The notes under the pieces are model-generated. The model had not been told where the DNA came from. It saw nothing but the letters and a program-made list of their open reading frames with translations, and ran no database searches. Made by a program: the position numbers and the translations under genes. This document shows positions 1-7,070 of a stretch of DNA of 7,070 nt, in pieces. The DNA comes from Flavobacterium sp. (GTDB lineage: Bacteria; Bacteroidota; Bacteroidia; Flavobacteriales; Flavobacteriaceae), in the NCBI GenBank assembly GCA_030152225.1, contig JASLHL010000302.1, positions 1 to 7,070 on the forward strand, written 5' to 3'. The stretch's first letter is position 1. Every line of letters starts with the position of its first letter.

Positions 1-342
1 GGAGCATCTATAGGTTTGATGAATATAATGCTTGTCTCCGTTACCGAGCGTACTAGAGAGATTGGTGTACGTAAAGCTATTGGAGCAACTCCAGAAGTTA
101 TACGTAAACAGTTTTTGATGGAGGCTATTGTTATTTGTTTAATGGGGGGAATAGCCGGAATACTTTTGGGAATTTTGATTGGCAATGTGATGGCATTGGT
201 TTTGGGTGCGAGTTTTGTTATCCCATGGAAATGGATGCTTCTTGGGATCAGTGTATGTGTGTTGGTAGGCATGATTTCGGGATACTACCCCGCGTCTAAG
301 GCTTCTAAATTAGACCCCGTGGATGCCCTTCGATATGAATAA
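1..342 (+). CDS. ABC transporter permease, MacB/FtsX type (3' end only)
   Basis: This is the C-terminal 113 residues of an inner-membrane permease; the gene begins upstream of the window and ends with TAA at 340-342. The visible part starts inside a membrane segment (residues about 1-15). It continues with the cytoplasmic signature ERTREIGVRKAIGAT (16-30), a long hydrophobic segment (about 40-69) and a last membrane helix (about 76-94), and ends with YYPASKASKLDPVDALRYE (95-113). The E-IG-RKA-GA loop and the P-A-A--DP--ALR-E tail are hallmarks of the FtsX-like domain of MacB/LolC-type permeases. These work with a separate or fused ATPase as mechanotransmitters that move lipoproteins, peptides or drugs across the envelope rather than as import channels. 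The substrate cannot be read from this fragment. No partner ATPase or membrane-fusion protein is visible, and they would have to lie upstream. An apparent TTG or ATG start near 16-21 is internal, because the reading frame is open to the window edge. Confidence 0.9.
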   Translation, partial: GASIGLMNIMLVSVTERTREIGVRKAIGATPEVIRKQFLMEAIVICLMGGIAGILLGILIGNVMALVLGASFVIPWKWMLLGISVCVLVGMISGYYPASKASKLDPVDALRYE

Positions 343-415
343 AAAATTAAGCAAACGTTTTCATACTATTAAATTCTTTCAATTTGAACACTTTCGAGGC
401 TCCTTGTATAGGATT

Positions 416-449
416 TTTGCACGAAAGCGCTTTAAAATGAGTAATATTG
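416..449 (+). promoter_or_regulatory. Putative kbl promoter with palindrome in the spacer
   Basis: A TTTG at 416-419 is followed after 22 bases by TAATATTG at 442-449. The second element differs at one position from the Bacteroidota -7 consensus TAnnTTTG, and the spacing falls in the range reported for this phylum. A perfect 10-base palindrome, AAAGCGCTTT (424-433), lies in the spacer between the two boxes, where a dimeric repressor could bind. Transcription would start only about a dozen bases before the kbl ATG. An alternative -7-like element, GATTTTTG (412-419), also has one mismatch and overlaps the first box. This is a sequence match only. Confidence 0.35.
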
Positions 450-468
450 TATAAAAATTAAATAAGGT

Positions 469-1656
469 ATGTATAAAACTCTTCAGCCTGCATTGCAGAA
501 AGAATTGGCCGCTATTAAAGAAGCGGGCTTGTATAAAGAAGAAAGAATCATCACTACGCCTCAAGGTGCCGACATTAAAATTAGCACAGGAGAGGAAGTG
601 ATTAATTTCTGTGCAAACAATTATTTAGGATTATCTTCTAATCCTGAGGTGATCAATGCCGCCAAAAAAGCAGTAGATGATCGTGGCTACGGAATGTCTT
701 CGGTTCGTTTTATTTGTGGTACTCAAGACATACACAAGGAATTAGAAGCTAAGATTTCTTCTTTCTTAGGTATGGAAGACACCATATTATACGCAGCAGC
801 CTTTGATGCAAATGGTGGTGTATTTGAACCTTTATTCTCTGCTGAAGATGCGATAATATCGGATGAACTGAATCACGCTTCAATTATTGATGGAGTGCGT
901 TTGTGTAAAGCACAGCGTTTTCGCTACAAAAACTGTGATATGGCTGATTTGGAAGCGCAATTAATTGCTGCTAAAGATGCTAGACACCGTATTATAGTAA
1001 CGGATGGGGCTTTCTCTATGGATGGATCGGTAGCTCCTTTGGATCAGATATGTGATCTTGCTGATAAATATGAAGCCTTAGTGATGATTGATGAGTCACA
1101 TTGTTCTGGTTTTATAGGTAAGACGGGTCGTGGTACGCATGAATTGTTTCATGTAATGGATCGCGTCGATATAATAACGGGGACCTTAGGTAAAGCGCTG
1201 GGTGGAGCATCTGGAGGTTTTACTTCTGCTCGTAAAGAAATTATTGACATGTTACGTCAACGTTCTCGTCCATATTTATTTTCTAATACTTTAGCACCTT
1301 CGATTGTAGGGGCATCAATTGCTGTATTGGATATGCTCAGTGAGGCTACGACTTTGCGCGATAAATTAGAAGAAAATACGATTTATTTCCGTGAAAAGAT
1401 GACTGCTGCTGGATTTGATATTAAGCCAGGATTTCATCCAATTGTACCCGTTATGCTGTATGATGCTAAATTGGCACAAGAATTCGCTGCAAAAATGTTG
1501 GTAGAAGGTATTTATGTTATTGGTTTTTATTATCCAGTAGTTCCTCAGGATAAAGCACGTATACGTGTACAAATCTCCGCAGGACACGAAAGAGCACATT
1601 TGGATAAAGCCATTGCTGCATTTACGAAAGTTGGTAAAGAATTAGGCGTAATCTAA
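469..1656 (+). CDS. kbl: Glycine C-acetyltransferase (2-amino-3-ketobutyrate CoA ligase)
   Basis: This cytosolic PLP enzyme of the alpha-oxoamine synthase family converts 2-amino-3-oxobutyrate plus CoA to glycine and acetyl-CoA, the second step of threonine breakdown through threonine dehydrogenase. The 395-residue product is close to E. coli Kbl (398) and recognisably similar along its whole length, for example [36 protein letters not shown] and [11 protein letters not shown]. The Schiff-base lysine is K242 in [14 protein letters not shown]. Cofactor residues H136 (NHAS), D208 and H211 (DESH) are present, and R366 matches the substrate carboxylate-binding arginine of the E. coli enzyme. The start is well fixed, since an in-frame TAA at 463-465 lies two codons upstream. 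There is no Shine-Dalgarno at a useful distance, as is usual in Bacteroidota. The gene stands alone: no threonine dehydrogenase (tdh) gene flanks it here. Serine palmitoyltransferase, a relative found in Sphingobacterium, was considered, but the sequence follows Kbl closely. Confidence 0.96.
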   Translation: MYKTLQPALQKELAAIKEAGLYKEERIITTPQGADIKISTGEEVINFCANNYLGLSSNPEVINAAKKAVDDRGYGMSSVRFICGTQDIHKELEAKISSFLGMEDTILYAAAFDANGGVFEPLFSAEDAIISDELNHASIIDGVRLCKAQRFRYKNCDMADLEAQLIAAKDARHRIIVTDGAFSMDGSVAPLDQICDLADKYEALVMIDESHCSGFIGKTGRGTHELFHVMDRVDIITGTLGKALGGASGGFTSARKEIIDMLRQRSRPYLFSNTLAPSIVGASIAVLDMLSEATTLRDKLEENTIYFREKMTAAGFDIKPGFHPIVPVMLYDAKLAQEFAAKMLVEGIYVIGFYYPVVPQDKARIRVQISAGHERAHLDKAIAAFTKVGKELGVI

Positions 1657-1746
1657 GGATTTGTTGCTAAAATAATACAGCATCGGATAGCTTTTCGTGT
1701 TACACAAAAAAGGCTTTTACCGATTTAGTGTCGGCATGATAGGCGC

Positions 1747-1790
1747 TAAAAAAAGATATAAAATAAAAAAAATATAAATAAAATAAAATT
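1747..1790. other. Extreme A-rich tract upstream of the typA promoter
   Basis: These 44 bases contain a single G (1755) and no C, and consist of A-runs of 3 to 8 separated by single T or AT steps. The tract lies directly upstream of the putative typA promoter. It could act as an UP-like element or give intrinsic curvature that boosts expression. The position and composition are seen; the function is inferred. Confidence 0.4.
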
Positions 1791-1813
1791 GTAACGCAAA
1801 ATAATTATCTTTG
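1789..1813 (+). promoter_or_regulatory. Putative typA promoter (Bacteroidota type)
   Basis: TATCTTTG at 1806-1813, followed by CACCC, is an exact match to the -7 consensus TAnnTTTG of the Bacteroidota primary sigma factor. The nearest -33-like element is TTG at 1789-1791. It leaves only 14 bases before the -7 box, shorter than usual, so the -33 assignment is weak. Transcription would begin near 1818-1822 and give a leader of about 25-30 bases without a Shine-Dalgarno. The A-rich tract immediately upstream may compensate for a poor -33 box. Confidence 0.6.
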
Positions 1814-1847
1814 CACCCTCAATTTTACACAAAATAATACTTGCTAA

Positions 1848-3653
1848 ATGCAGAATATCAGAAATATAGCGATTATCGCTCACGTTGACCACGGTAAAAC
1901 AACTTTGGTTGATAAAATTCTTCACTTTACAAATCTTTTTAGAGATAATGATGGTACCGGAGATTTAATTCTAGACAACAATGATCTAGAGCGTGAACGT
2001 GGTATTACCATTGTTTCCAAAAACGTATCGGTAAAATACAAAGATGTTAAAATCAATGTTATTGATACACCTGGTCACGCGGATTTCGGTGGTGAAGTTG
2101 AACGTGTATTGAAAATGGCTGATGGAGTTGTTTTGTTGGTGGATGCTTTCGAAGGTCCAATGCCTCAAACGCGCTTTGTAACACAAAAAGCTTTAGCTTT
2201 AGGTTTGAAACCTATCGTTGTTGTAAATAAAGTGGATAAAGAGAACTGTCGTCCAGAAGAAGTATACGAAAATGTTTTTGACTTATTCTTTAGTTTAGAT
2301 GCTACAGAAGAGCAATTAGCATTCCCTGTATTGTACGGATCTTCTAAACAAGGTTGGATGAATACAGATTGGAAAACACCAAGCGAAGATTTTACGCCAT
2401 TATTGGATGCTATTATCGAGCATATTCCAGCTGCTCCTCAAAATGAAGGTACCCTTCAGATGCAAATTACTTCCTTAGATTACTCTACTTTCGTAGGTCG
2501 TATTGCTATTGGTCGTGTTGCACGTGGTGTAATCAAAGAAAACCAACCTATTTCATTGATGAAACGTGATGGTAAAGTGGTTAAAACACGTGTAAAAGAA
2601 CTTCAAGTATTTGAAGGCTTAGGTCGTATCAAAGTGAGTGAAGTTAAAGCCGGTGATATCTGTGCGGTTGTTGGTATTGAAGGTTTTGATATTGGTGATA
2701 CTTTAGCGGATTTTGATAATCCAGAGCAATTGGAAGTTATCCATATCGATGAGCCTACGATGAACATGTTGTTTACAATTAACAACTCTCCTTTCTTCGG
2801 TAAAGAGGGTAAATTTGTAACTTCTCGTCACATTCATGATCGTTTGCAAAAAGAATTAGAGAAAAACTTAGCATTACGCGTTGTTCCTACGGAATCTCCG
2901 GATGCTTGGTTAGTATATGGTCGTGGTATTCTTCACTTATCGGTTTTGATCGAAACTATGCGTCGTGAAGGTTATGAATTACAAGTGGGTCAACCGCAAG
3001 TAATTTTAAAAGAAATTGATGGTAAGAAATGTGAGCCAGTAGAGGTATTGGTTGTTGATGTTCCTGCTGAAGTTTCGGGTAAAGTAATCGAATTGGTAAC
3101 GCAACGTAAGGGTGAGTTATTAATCATGGAAACAAAAGGTGAAATGCAACACTTAGAGTTCGAAATCCCTTCTCGTGGAATTATTGGTTTACGTAATAAC
3201 GTATTAACTGCTACCGCTGGTGAAGCTGTTATGGCACACCGTTTGAAAGGTTACGAACCTTGGAAAGGTACTATTCCTGGACGTTTACATGGTGTATTAA
3301 TTTCATTAGATAAAGGTACTACTACAGCTTACTCTATTGATAAATTACAAGATCGCGGTAAATTTTTCGTGGATCCAGGAGCAGATATTTATGAAGGTCA
3401 AATCCTTGGTGAGCATATCCGTGATAATGATTTAACGATTAATATTGTAAAAGGTAAGCAATTAACCAATATGCGTGCATCTGGTACAGATGATAATACT
3501 CGTATTGCTCCAGCGATTAAATTCTCCTTAGAAGAATCTATGGAATACATTCAAAATGATGAATATATTGAGGTAACTCCACAAAGTATTCGTTTACGTA
3601 AAATCTACTTAACAGAAGGTGAACGTAAAGTGAATGGTAAGAAATTCCAATAA
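1848..3653 (+). CDS. typA: Translational GTPase TypA/BipA
   Basis: This ribosome-binding GTPase of the EF-G/LepA superfamily is involved in 50S subunit biogenesis and in growth under cold and other stress. The 601-residue product has the family's usual length (about 600-615). The G domain is complete: G1 AHVDHGKTT (11-19), G2 RGITI (51-55), G3 DTPGH (73-77), G4 NKVD (127-130) and a G5-like GSSKQG (164-169). Beta-barrel domain II follows from about 203, with the domain III and V equivalents from about 302 to 480. The C-terminal domain special to TypA extends to the end and includes LDKGTTTAYSIDKLQDRG (488-505) and KGKQLTNMRASGTDD (535-549). The start is fixed by an in-frame TAA (1845-1847) directly before the ATG. 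Most arginine codons are CGT, consistent with strong expression. The gene appears to be monocistronic, with its own promoter and a terminator. The unrelated essential GTPase LepA is excluded by the TypA-specific tail. Confidence 0.97.
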   Translation: MQNIRNIAIIAHVDHGKTTLVDKILHFTNLFRDNDGTGDLILDNNDLERERGITIVSKNVSVKYKDVKINVIDTPGHADFGGEVERVLKMADGVVLLVDAFEGPMPQTRFVTQKALALGLKPIVVVNKVDKENCRPEEVYENVFDLFFSLDATEEQLAFPVLYGSSKQGWMNTDWKTPSEDFTPLLDAIIEHIPAAPQNEGTLQMQITSLDYSTFVGRIAIGRVARGVIKENQPISLMKRDGKVVKTRVKELQVFEGLGRIKVSEVKAGDICAVVGIEGFDIGDTLADFDNPEQLEVIHIDEPTMNMLFTINNSPFFGKEGKFVTSRHIHDRLQKELEKNLALRVVPTESPDAWLVYGRGILHLSVLIETMRREGYELQVGQPQVILKEIDGKKCEPVEVLVVDVPAEVSGKVIELVTQRKGELLIMETKGEMQHLEFEIPSRGIIGLRNNVLTATAGEAVMAHRLKGYEPWKGTIPGRLHGVLISLDKGTTTAYSIDKLQDRGKFFVDPGADIYEGQILGEHIRDNDLTINIVKGKQLTNMRASGTDDNTRIAPAIKFSLEESMEYIQNDEYIEVTPQSIRLRKIYLTEGERKVNGKKFQ

Positions 3654-3696
3654 GAGTTCATTTTAAATGAATATAAAATAATTCGTAAAACAGATC

Positions 3697-3727
3697 AAGA
3701 GCCTTATACTATGAGGCTCTTTTTTTG
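3697..3727 (+). terminator. Rho-independent terminator after typA
   Basis: The perfect 8-bp stem AAGAGCCT (3697-3704) / AGGCTCTT (3714-3721) can be extended inward by T-G, A-T and T-A pairs to leave a three-base loop. The stem runs into seven T residues (3720-3726). It lies 44 bases past the typA stop and should separate typA from uvrA transcription. The strand is set by the T-run. Confidence 0.92.
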
Positions 3728-3766
3728 TCTATCTATTAAAATTTAAATGTAAAGTTTATGTGAAGC

Positions 3767-3802
3767 TTTTTAAAACCGAAAGGAAAAAAAGCGGTTTAAA
3801 AA
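3767..3802. repeat. AT-rich inverted repeat upstream of uvrA
   Basis: The left arm TTTTTAAAACCG (3767-3778) pairs with the right arm CGGTTTAAAAA (3792-3802) over 11 bp if one A of the left arm is bulged. The 13-base loop is purine-only (3779-3791). A competing pairing, GCTTTTT (3765-3771) with AAAAAGC (3786-3792), uses part of the same sequence. The right arm ends 11 bases before the putative -7 box of uvrA, so it covers the expected -33 region. It may be an operator or simply AT-rich coincidence. It has no following T-run of the kind expected of a terminator on the + strand. Confidence 0.45.
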
Positions 3803-3813
3803 TTATAAATACT

Positions 3814-3821
3814 TACATTTG
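3814..3821 (+). promoter_or_regulatory. Putative -7 element of the uvrA promoter
   Basis: TACATTTG is an exact match to the Bacteroidota -7 consensus TAnnTTTG, 50 bases before the uvrA ATG and downstream of the typA terminator. No good TTTG lies at the expected -33 distance; TTTA at 3795-3798 is the nearest and sits within the inverted repeat. The resulting leader would contain a small hairpin, ATTCC-TTT-GGAAT (3836-3848). No SOS/LexA-like box was recognised. Confidence 0.5.
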
Positions 3822-3871
3822 TTAGTCCGTGAAAGATTCCTTTGGAATACAGCTAAAGTTATAATACATCC

Positions 3872-6670
3872 ATGAGCAAATCAAAACAATTCAATCAGAA
3901 ATCCCATATACAGATAAAAGGAGCAAAAGTCAATAATTTGAAAAATATTGATGTAGATATTCCAAAAAACAATCTCGTGGTGATTACAGGAATGTCCGGC
4001 TCCGGAAAATCTTCCCTGGCTTTTGACACCTTATATGCCGAAGGACAGCGTCGTTATGTAGAAAGTCTATCTTCTTACGCTAGGCAGTTTATGGGGCGCA
4101 TGAACAAGCCAGAAGTGGATTATATCAAAGGTATTGCTCCTGCAATTGCTATTGAGCAACGTGTTATAACGAGTAATCCTAGATCTACTGTAGGAACCTC
4201 AACAGAAATTTATGATTATTTAAAACTACTTTTTGCTCGTGTTGGGAAAACAATTTCCCCTGTTTCTGGTAAAGAGGTTACAAAAGATACAGTGACTTCT
4301 GTTGTTGATTTCACGGCAACACTTCCCGTAGATTCTGTTTTAACTGTATTTTGTCCATTAATTCCCACCAACGACCGTAAATTAAAAGAAGAACTCGCTT
4401 TATTATTGCATAAGGGATTTGTACGAATTATGTACAAAGATGCTTTGCAAAAGATTGAAACCATTCTAGAGGATGATAAAGTTTCTAATACTATTTTAAA
4501 GCAAGGTGTTGTACAAATTGTTGTGGATCGTATTCGCTTGGATCAAGATGAGGAAACGCTATCTCGATTAGCGGATTCTGTGCAAACGGCATTTTTTGAA
4601 GGTAAGGGTGCATGTACTATAGAAGTGGAAGGGAAAAAATACTCTTTTTCAGATCTTTTTGAATTGGATGGTATACGCTTTGAAGAACCTACTGCAAATT
4701 TTTTCTCTTTTAATAATCCATATGGTGCGTGTAGACGTTGTGAGGGCTACGGAAAGATTATTGGAATAGATCCAGATCTTGTTTTCCCAGATAAAAGTCG
4801 CTCCGTTTATGATGGTGCAATTGCGCCTTGGCGTGGAGAAAAAATGGGAGAATGGTTGCAGAAGTTTATAGATAAGTCCTTGAAATTTGATTTTCCAATT
4901 CATCGTGCTTATACGGACTTAACCGAAAAACAACGGGAATTACTGTGGACCGGAAATAAGTATTTTACAGGCTTAAATGAATTTTTTGAGCAGTTAGAAG
5001 AGCAGACCTATAAAATTCAGTATCGTGTGATGCTGTCACGCTATAGAGGCAAAACAGATTGTCCTGAATGTAAGGGTACGCGCTTGAGAAAAGATGCGAC
5101 TTATGTTAAAATACAGGATAAGTCTATCACTGATATTGTGCTTATGCCTTTGCAAAAAGCATTGGATTTCTTTGAACAATTAGATTTAACTGCTCGCGAG
5201 ACGATTATTGCCAAACGTTTATTAGCTGAAATTACTAACAGATTAAAGTTTTTATGTGACGTAGGTTTAAGCTATTTAACTTTAAATCGTTTATCAAACT
5301 CTCTTTCTGGAGGAGAATCTCAGCGGATCAACCTAGCGACTTCATTGGGTAGTTCCTTAGTCGGATCTATTTATGTCTTGGATGAACCCAGTATAGGTTT
5401 ACATCCTAGAGATACGCAACGTCTAATTTCTGTCTTAAAATCTCTGCGTGATGTGGGGAATACCGTTATTGTGGTAGAGCATGAACAAGAAATGATGGAA
5501 GCGGCTGACTATCTAATCGATATTGGTCCTGAGGCTGGAGTTCATGGTGGAGAATTGGTGTTTGCTGGAACATACTCTGAAATTTTAAAAGATAAAAAAA
5601 GTTTAACAGGAAAGTATCTAAGTGGAAATGCAGCTATAGAAATCCCTGAAAACCGTCGCAAATGGACGGATTCTATTTGGGTCAAAGGAGCGCATGAAAA
5701 TAATTTAAAAGGTATAGATGTACAATTTCCATTGCATGTATTTACAGTTGTAACTGGAGTATCTGGTTCGGGTAAAACCTCCTTAGTAAAGCGTATATTA
5801 TATCCAGCCTTGCAAAAAGCTATCGGGAATTACTCCGGAGAGCAAACCGGAATTTACGATGCCTTAGAAGGAGATTACGCAGGGATTGAGCAAGTGGAAA
5901 TGGTGGATCAAAATCCAATTGGTAGATCTTCGCGATCCAACCCCGTGACCTATGTAAAAGCATGGGATGAAGTTCGTGCTTTGTACGCCAATTTGCCTGC
6001 GTCTAAGGCGACAGGATTAAAGCCTGCAGCATTTTCTTTTAATGTTGAAGGTGGGCGATGTGATGTGTGTCAAGGAGAGGGTGAAGTTAAAATTGAAATG
6101 CAATTTATGGCGGATATTATTCTGCCTTGTGAGGCCTGTAATGGGAAGCGTTTCAAACAACATATATTAGATATACACTACGAAGGTAAATCTGTTTCGG
6201 ATATCCTAGATTTGAGTGTAGATGAGGCGATTATCTTTTTTAAAGAACAAGCCAAAATCATCAGCAAATTACAACCTTTACAAGATGTGGGTTTGGGCTA
6301 TGTAAAATTAGGACAATCTTCGAGCACATTGTCTGGTGGGGAAGCGCAAAGGATTAAGTTAGCTTCTTTTTTAATCAAAGGAAATAATAGCAAAAAAACA
6401 CTGTTTATTTTTGATGAACCAACCACAGGTCTGCATTTCCATGATATCAAAAAACTCTTGAAATCTTTTGATGCTTTATTGGCGTTAGGAAATAGTATTT
6501 TGGTGATTGAGCATAATATGGATATGATTAAATCCGCAGATTGGGTCATCGATATAGGCCCAGAAGGTGGTGATCAAGGTGGAAGTCTTGTTTTTGCTGG
6601 GAAACCCGAAGATATTGTACACTGTAAAGCTTCGTATACGGGACAGTATTTAAAGGACCATTTAAAATAA
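3872..6670 (+). CDS. uvrA: Excinuclease ABC subunit A (UvrA paralogue with altered first zinc module)
   Basis: UvrA is the DNA-damage sensor of nucleotide excision repair: a dimeric ATPase that loads UvrB onto lesions. At 932 residues the product has the normal length and two complete ABC modules. Module 1 has Walker A GMSGSGKS (40-47), signature LSGGESQR (478-485), Walker B VLDEPS (502-507) and H537. Module 2 has Walker A GVSGSGKT (629-636), signature LSGGEAQR (820-827), Walker [10 protein letters not shown] (847-855) and H881. The C-terminal zinc finger needed for DNA binding is intact (C730, C733, C753, C756), as is the CPEC pair at 397-400. A UvrB-binding domain of about normal size spans roughly 131-247, including KGFVRI and VVDRIRL. 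The first zinc module is odd: it keeps C287/C290 (CRRC), but the preceding CxxC is replaced by FELDG (263-267). The usual CP--G after the LLFARVG motif reads SPVSG (129-133). Bacteroidota often carry two UvrA paralogues, and this resembles the variant type. The start is supported by an in-frame TAA at 3854-3856. Confidence 0.93.
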   Translation: MSKSKQFNQKSHIQIKGAKVNNLKNIDVDIPKNNLVVITGMSGSGKSSLAFDTLYAEGQRRYVESLSSYARQFMGRMNKPEVDYIKGIAPAIAIEQRVITSNPRSTVGTSTEIYDYLKLLFARVGKTISPVSGKEVTKDTVTSVVDFTATLPVDSVLTVFCPLIPTNDRKLKEELALLLHKGFVRIMYKDALQKIETILEDDKVSNTILKQGVVQIVVDRIRLDQDEETLSRLADSVQTAFFEGKGACTIEVEGKKYSFSDLFELDGIRFEEPTANFFSFNNPYGACRRCEGYGKIIGIDPDLVFPDKSRSVYDGAIAPWRGEKMGEWLQKFIDKSLKFDFPIHRAYTDLTEKQRELLWTGNKYFTGLNEFFEQLEEQTYKIQYRVMLSRYRGKTDCPECKGTRLRKDATYVKIQDKSITDIVLMPLQKALDFFEQLDLTARETIIAKRLLAEITNRLKFLCDVGLSYLTLNRLSNSLSGGESQRINLATSLGSSLVGSIYVLDEPSIGLHPRDTQRLISVLKSLRDVGNTVIVVEHEQEMMEAADYLIDIGPEAGVHGGELVFAGTYSEILKDKKSLTGKYLSGNAAIEIPENRRKWTDSIWVKGAHENNLKGIDVQFPLHVFTVVTGVSGSGKTSLVKRILYPALQKAIGNYSGEQTGIYDALEGDYAGIEQVEMVDQNPIGRSSRSNPVTYVKAWDEVRALYANLPASKATGLKPAAFSFNVEGGRCDVCQGEGEVKIEMQFMADIILPCEACNGKRFKQHILDIHYEGKSVSDILDLSVDEAIIFFKEQAKIISKLQPLQDVGLGYVKLGQSSSTLSGGEAQRIKLASFLIKGNNSKKTLFIFDEPTTGLHFHDIKKLLKSFDALLALGNSILVIEHNMDMIKSADWVIDIGPEGGDQGGSLVFAGKPEDIVHCKASYTGQYLKDHLK

Positions 6671-6695
6671 AATATCAACCCTAAAAATAAAAAAA

Positions 6696-7070
6696 ATGTT
6701 TAAAAGATTTATTGCAATCTCGATGATTAGTCTTTCTGGACTAATGGCTTTTGGACAATCACAACCGGAGAAACCTAAACTCGTTGTGGGATTAATGGTG
6801 GATCAAATGCGTTGGGATTATTTATATCGTTTTGCAGATCGATTTGGTGAAGGTGGATTTAAGCGCCTATTAAGAGAAGGTTTTTCGTGTGAAAACGCCT
6901 CTATTGATTATATACCAACCTACACAGCAGTTGGTCACTCGACAGTATATACGGGTTCAGTTCCTTCTATTCATGGTATTACAGCCAATGATTGGATTAT
7001 GCAACAAACAGGTAAAGCCATGTATTGTACCCAGGATGATTTTGTAGAAGGTGTAGGTACTTCGGAAAAA
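6696..7070 (+). CDS. PafA-like alkaline phosphatase/phosphodiesterase (5' part only)
   Basis: The first 125 codons of an exported metal-dependent phosphatase of the alkaline phosphatase superfamily (type I phosphodiesterase/nucleotide pyrophosphatase fold) are present; the reading frame runs out of the window. Residues 1-20 form a signal peptide (KR, then a hydrophobic core to about AFG), with cleavage likely near residues 20-22. The mature protein therefore probably acts in the periplasm or at the outer membrane. The stretch LVVGLMVDQMRWDYLYR (29-45) and the run from IDYIPTYTAVGHS to GSVPSIHGITANDW (70-100) closely match PafA of Elizabethkingia. By that comparison D36 is a zinc ligand, T77 the nucleophile and N98 a phosphate-binding residue, all present at a constant offset of two from PafA D38, T79 and N100. 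The remaining zinc ligands lie beyond the window. The start is only 25 bases after the uvrA stop, in an A-rich leader without Shine-Dalgarno, terminator or obvious promoter. Monoesterase and diesterase activity cannot be told apart from this fragment. Confidence 0.88.
   Translation, partial: MFKRFIAISMISLSGLMAFGQSQPEKPKLVVGLMVDQMRWDYLYRFADRFGEGGFKRLLREGFSCENASIDYIPTYTAVGHSTVYTGSVPSIHGITANDWIMQQTGKAMYCTQDDFVEGVGTSEK

Noticed and set aside
379..564. Minus-strand open frame of 61 codons overlapping the start of kbl
   Set aside because: It overlaps a well-supported gene antisense, shows no recognisable domain and has no promoter or start signal. The other minus-strand frames inside kbl, typA and uvrA were rejected for the same reason.
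469..1656. Serine palmitoyltransferase instead of Kbl
   Set aside because: Sphingobacteria do carry this related enzyme, but the ordered match to E. coli Kbl, including the FICGTQD and [14 protein letters not shown] stretches, is far closer.
1689..1718. Possible weak terminator after kbl: AGCTTTT (1689-1695) against AAAAGGCT (1708-1715) followed by a few T residues
   Set aside because: The stem is short and AT-rich and needs a bulged G, and the T-run is only four bases and partly within the stem. It is not convincing as a terminator.
1720..1734. CCGA/TCGG dyad in the kbl-typA gap
   Set aside because: A four-base stem with a seven-base loop is expected by chance.
3836..3848. Small hairpin ATTCC-TTT-GGAAT in the uvrA leader
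   Set aside because: Five base pairs without a T-run and away from the start codon give too little support for a regulatory role. It is mentioned only under the uvrA promoter.
1..7070. A previously undescribed multi-gene system
   Set aside because: Every gene belongs to a known family, all lie on one strand, and there are no mobile elements, RNA genes, repeat arrays or unexplained long gaps. Nothing links the genes into a new system.

Overview
The window looks like a chromosomal housekeeping stretch from a member of the Bacteroidota, most likely a Sphingobacterium- or Pedobacter-like organism. This rests on several observations. The DNA is AT-rich. Gene starts lack Shine-Dalgarno sequences and have A/T-rich leaders. 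Two intergenic regions carry exact matches to the Bacteroidota -7 promoter element TAnnTTTG. The last gene resembles PafA, a periplasmic phosphatase typical of this phylum. The genus is inferred from general sequence resemblance, not from a search.

Layout, all on the + strand: (1) 1-342 is the C-terminal end of a MacB/FtsX-type ABC transporter permease whose start is outside the window. (2) 469-1656 is kbl, glycine C-acetyltransferase, complete, with all expected catalytic residues. (3) 1848-3653 is typA/bipA, a ribosome-associated translational GTPase, complete, followed by a clear rho-independent terminator at 3697-3727. (4) 3872-6670 is a complete UvrA-family excinuclease ATPase whose first zinc module is degenerate. 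(5) 6696-7070 is the beginning of a PafA-like exported alkaline phosphatase/phosphodiesterase, cut by the window end.

The genes do not form one pathway. They cover export, threonine/glycine metabolism, ribosome function, DNA repair and phosphate scavenging. kbl and typA each appear to have their own promoter, and typA ends in a terminator. uvrA has its own promoter candidate, and the pafA-like gene follows it after only 25 bases with no terminator between, so those two may share a transcript. No RNA gene, mobile element, CRISPR array or phage feature was seen, and no intergenic gap exceeds 300 bases. I found no convincing novel multi-gene system. The points most worth a second look are the altered cysteine motifs of UvrA, an inverted repeat upstream of it, and a palindrome inside the putative kbl promoter.
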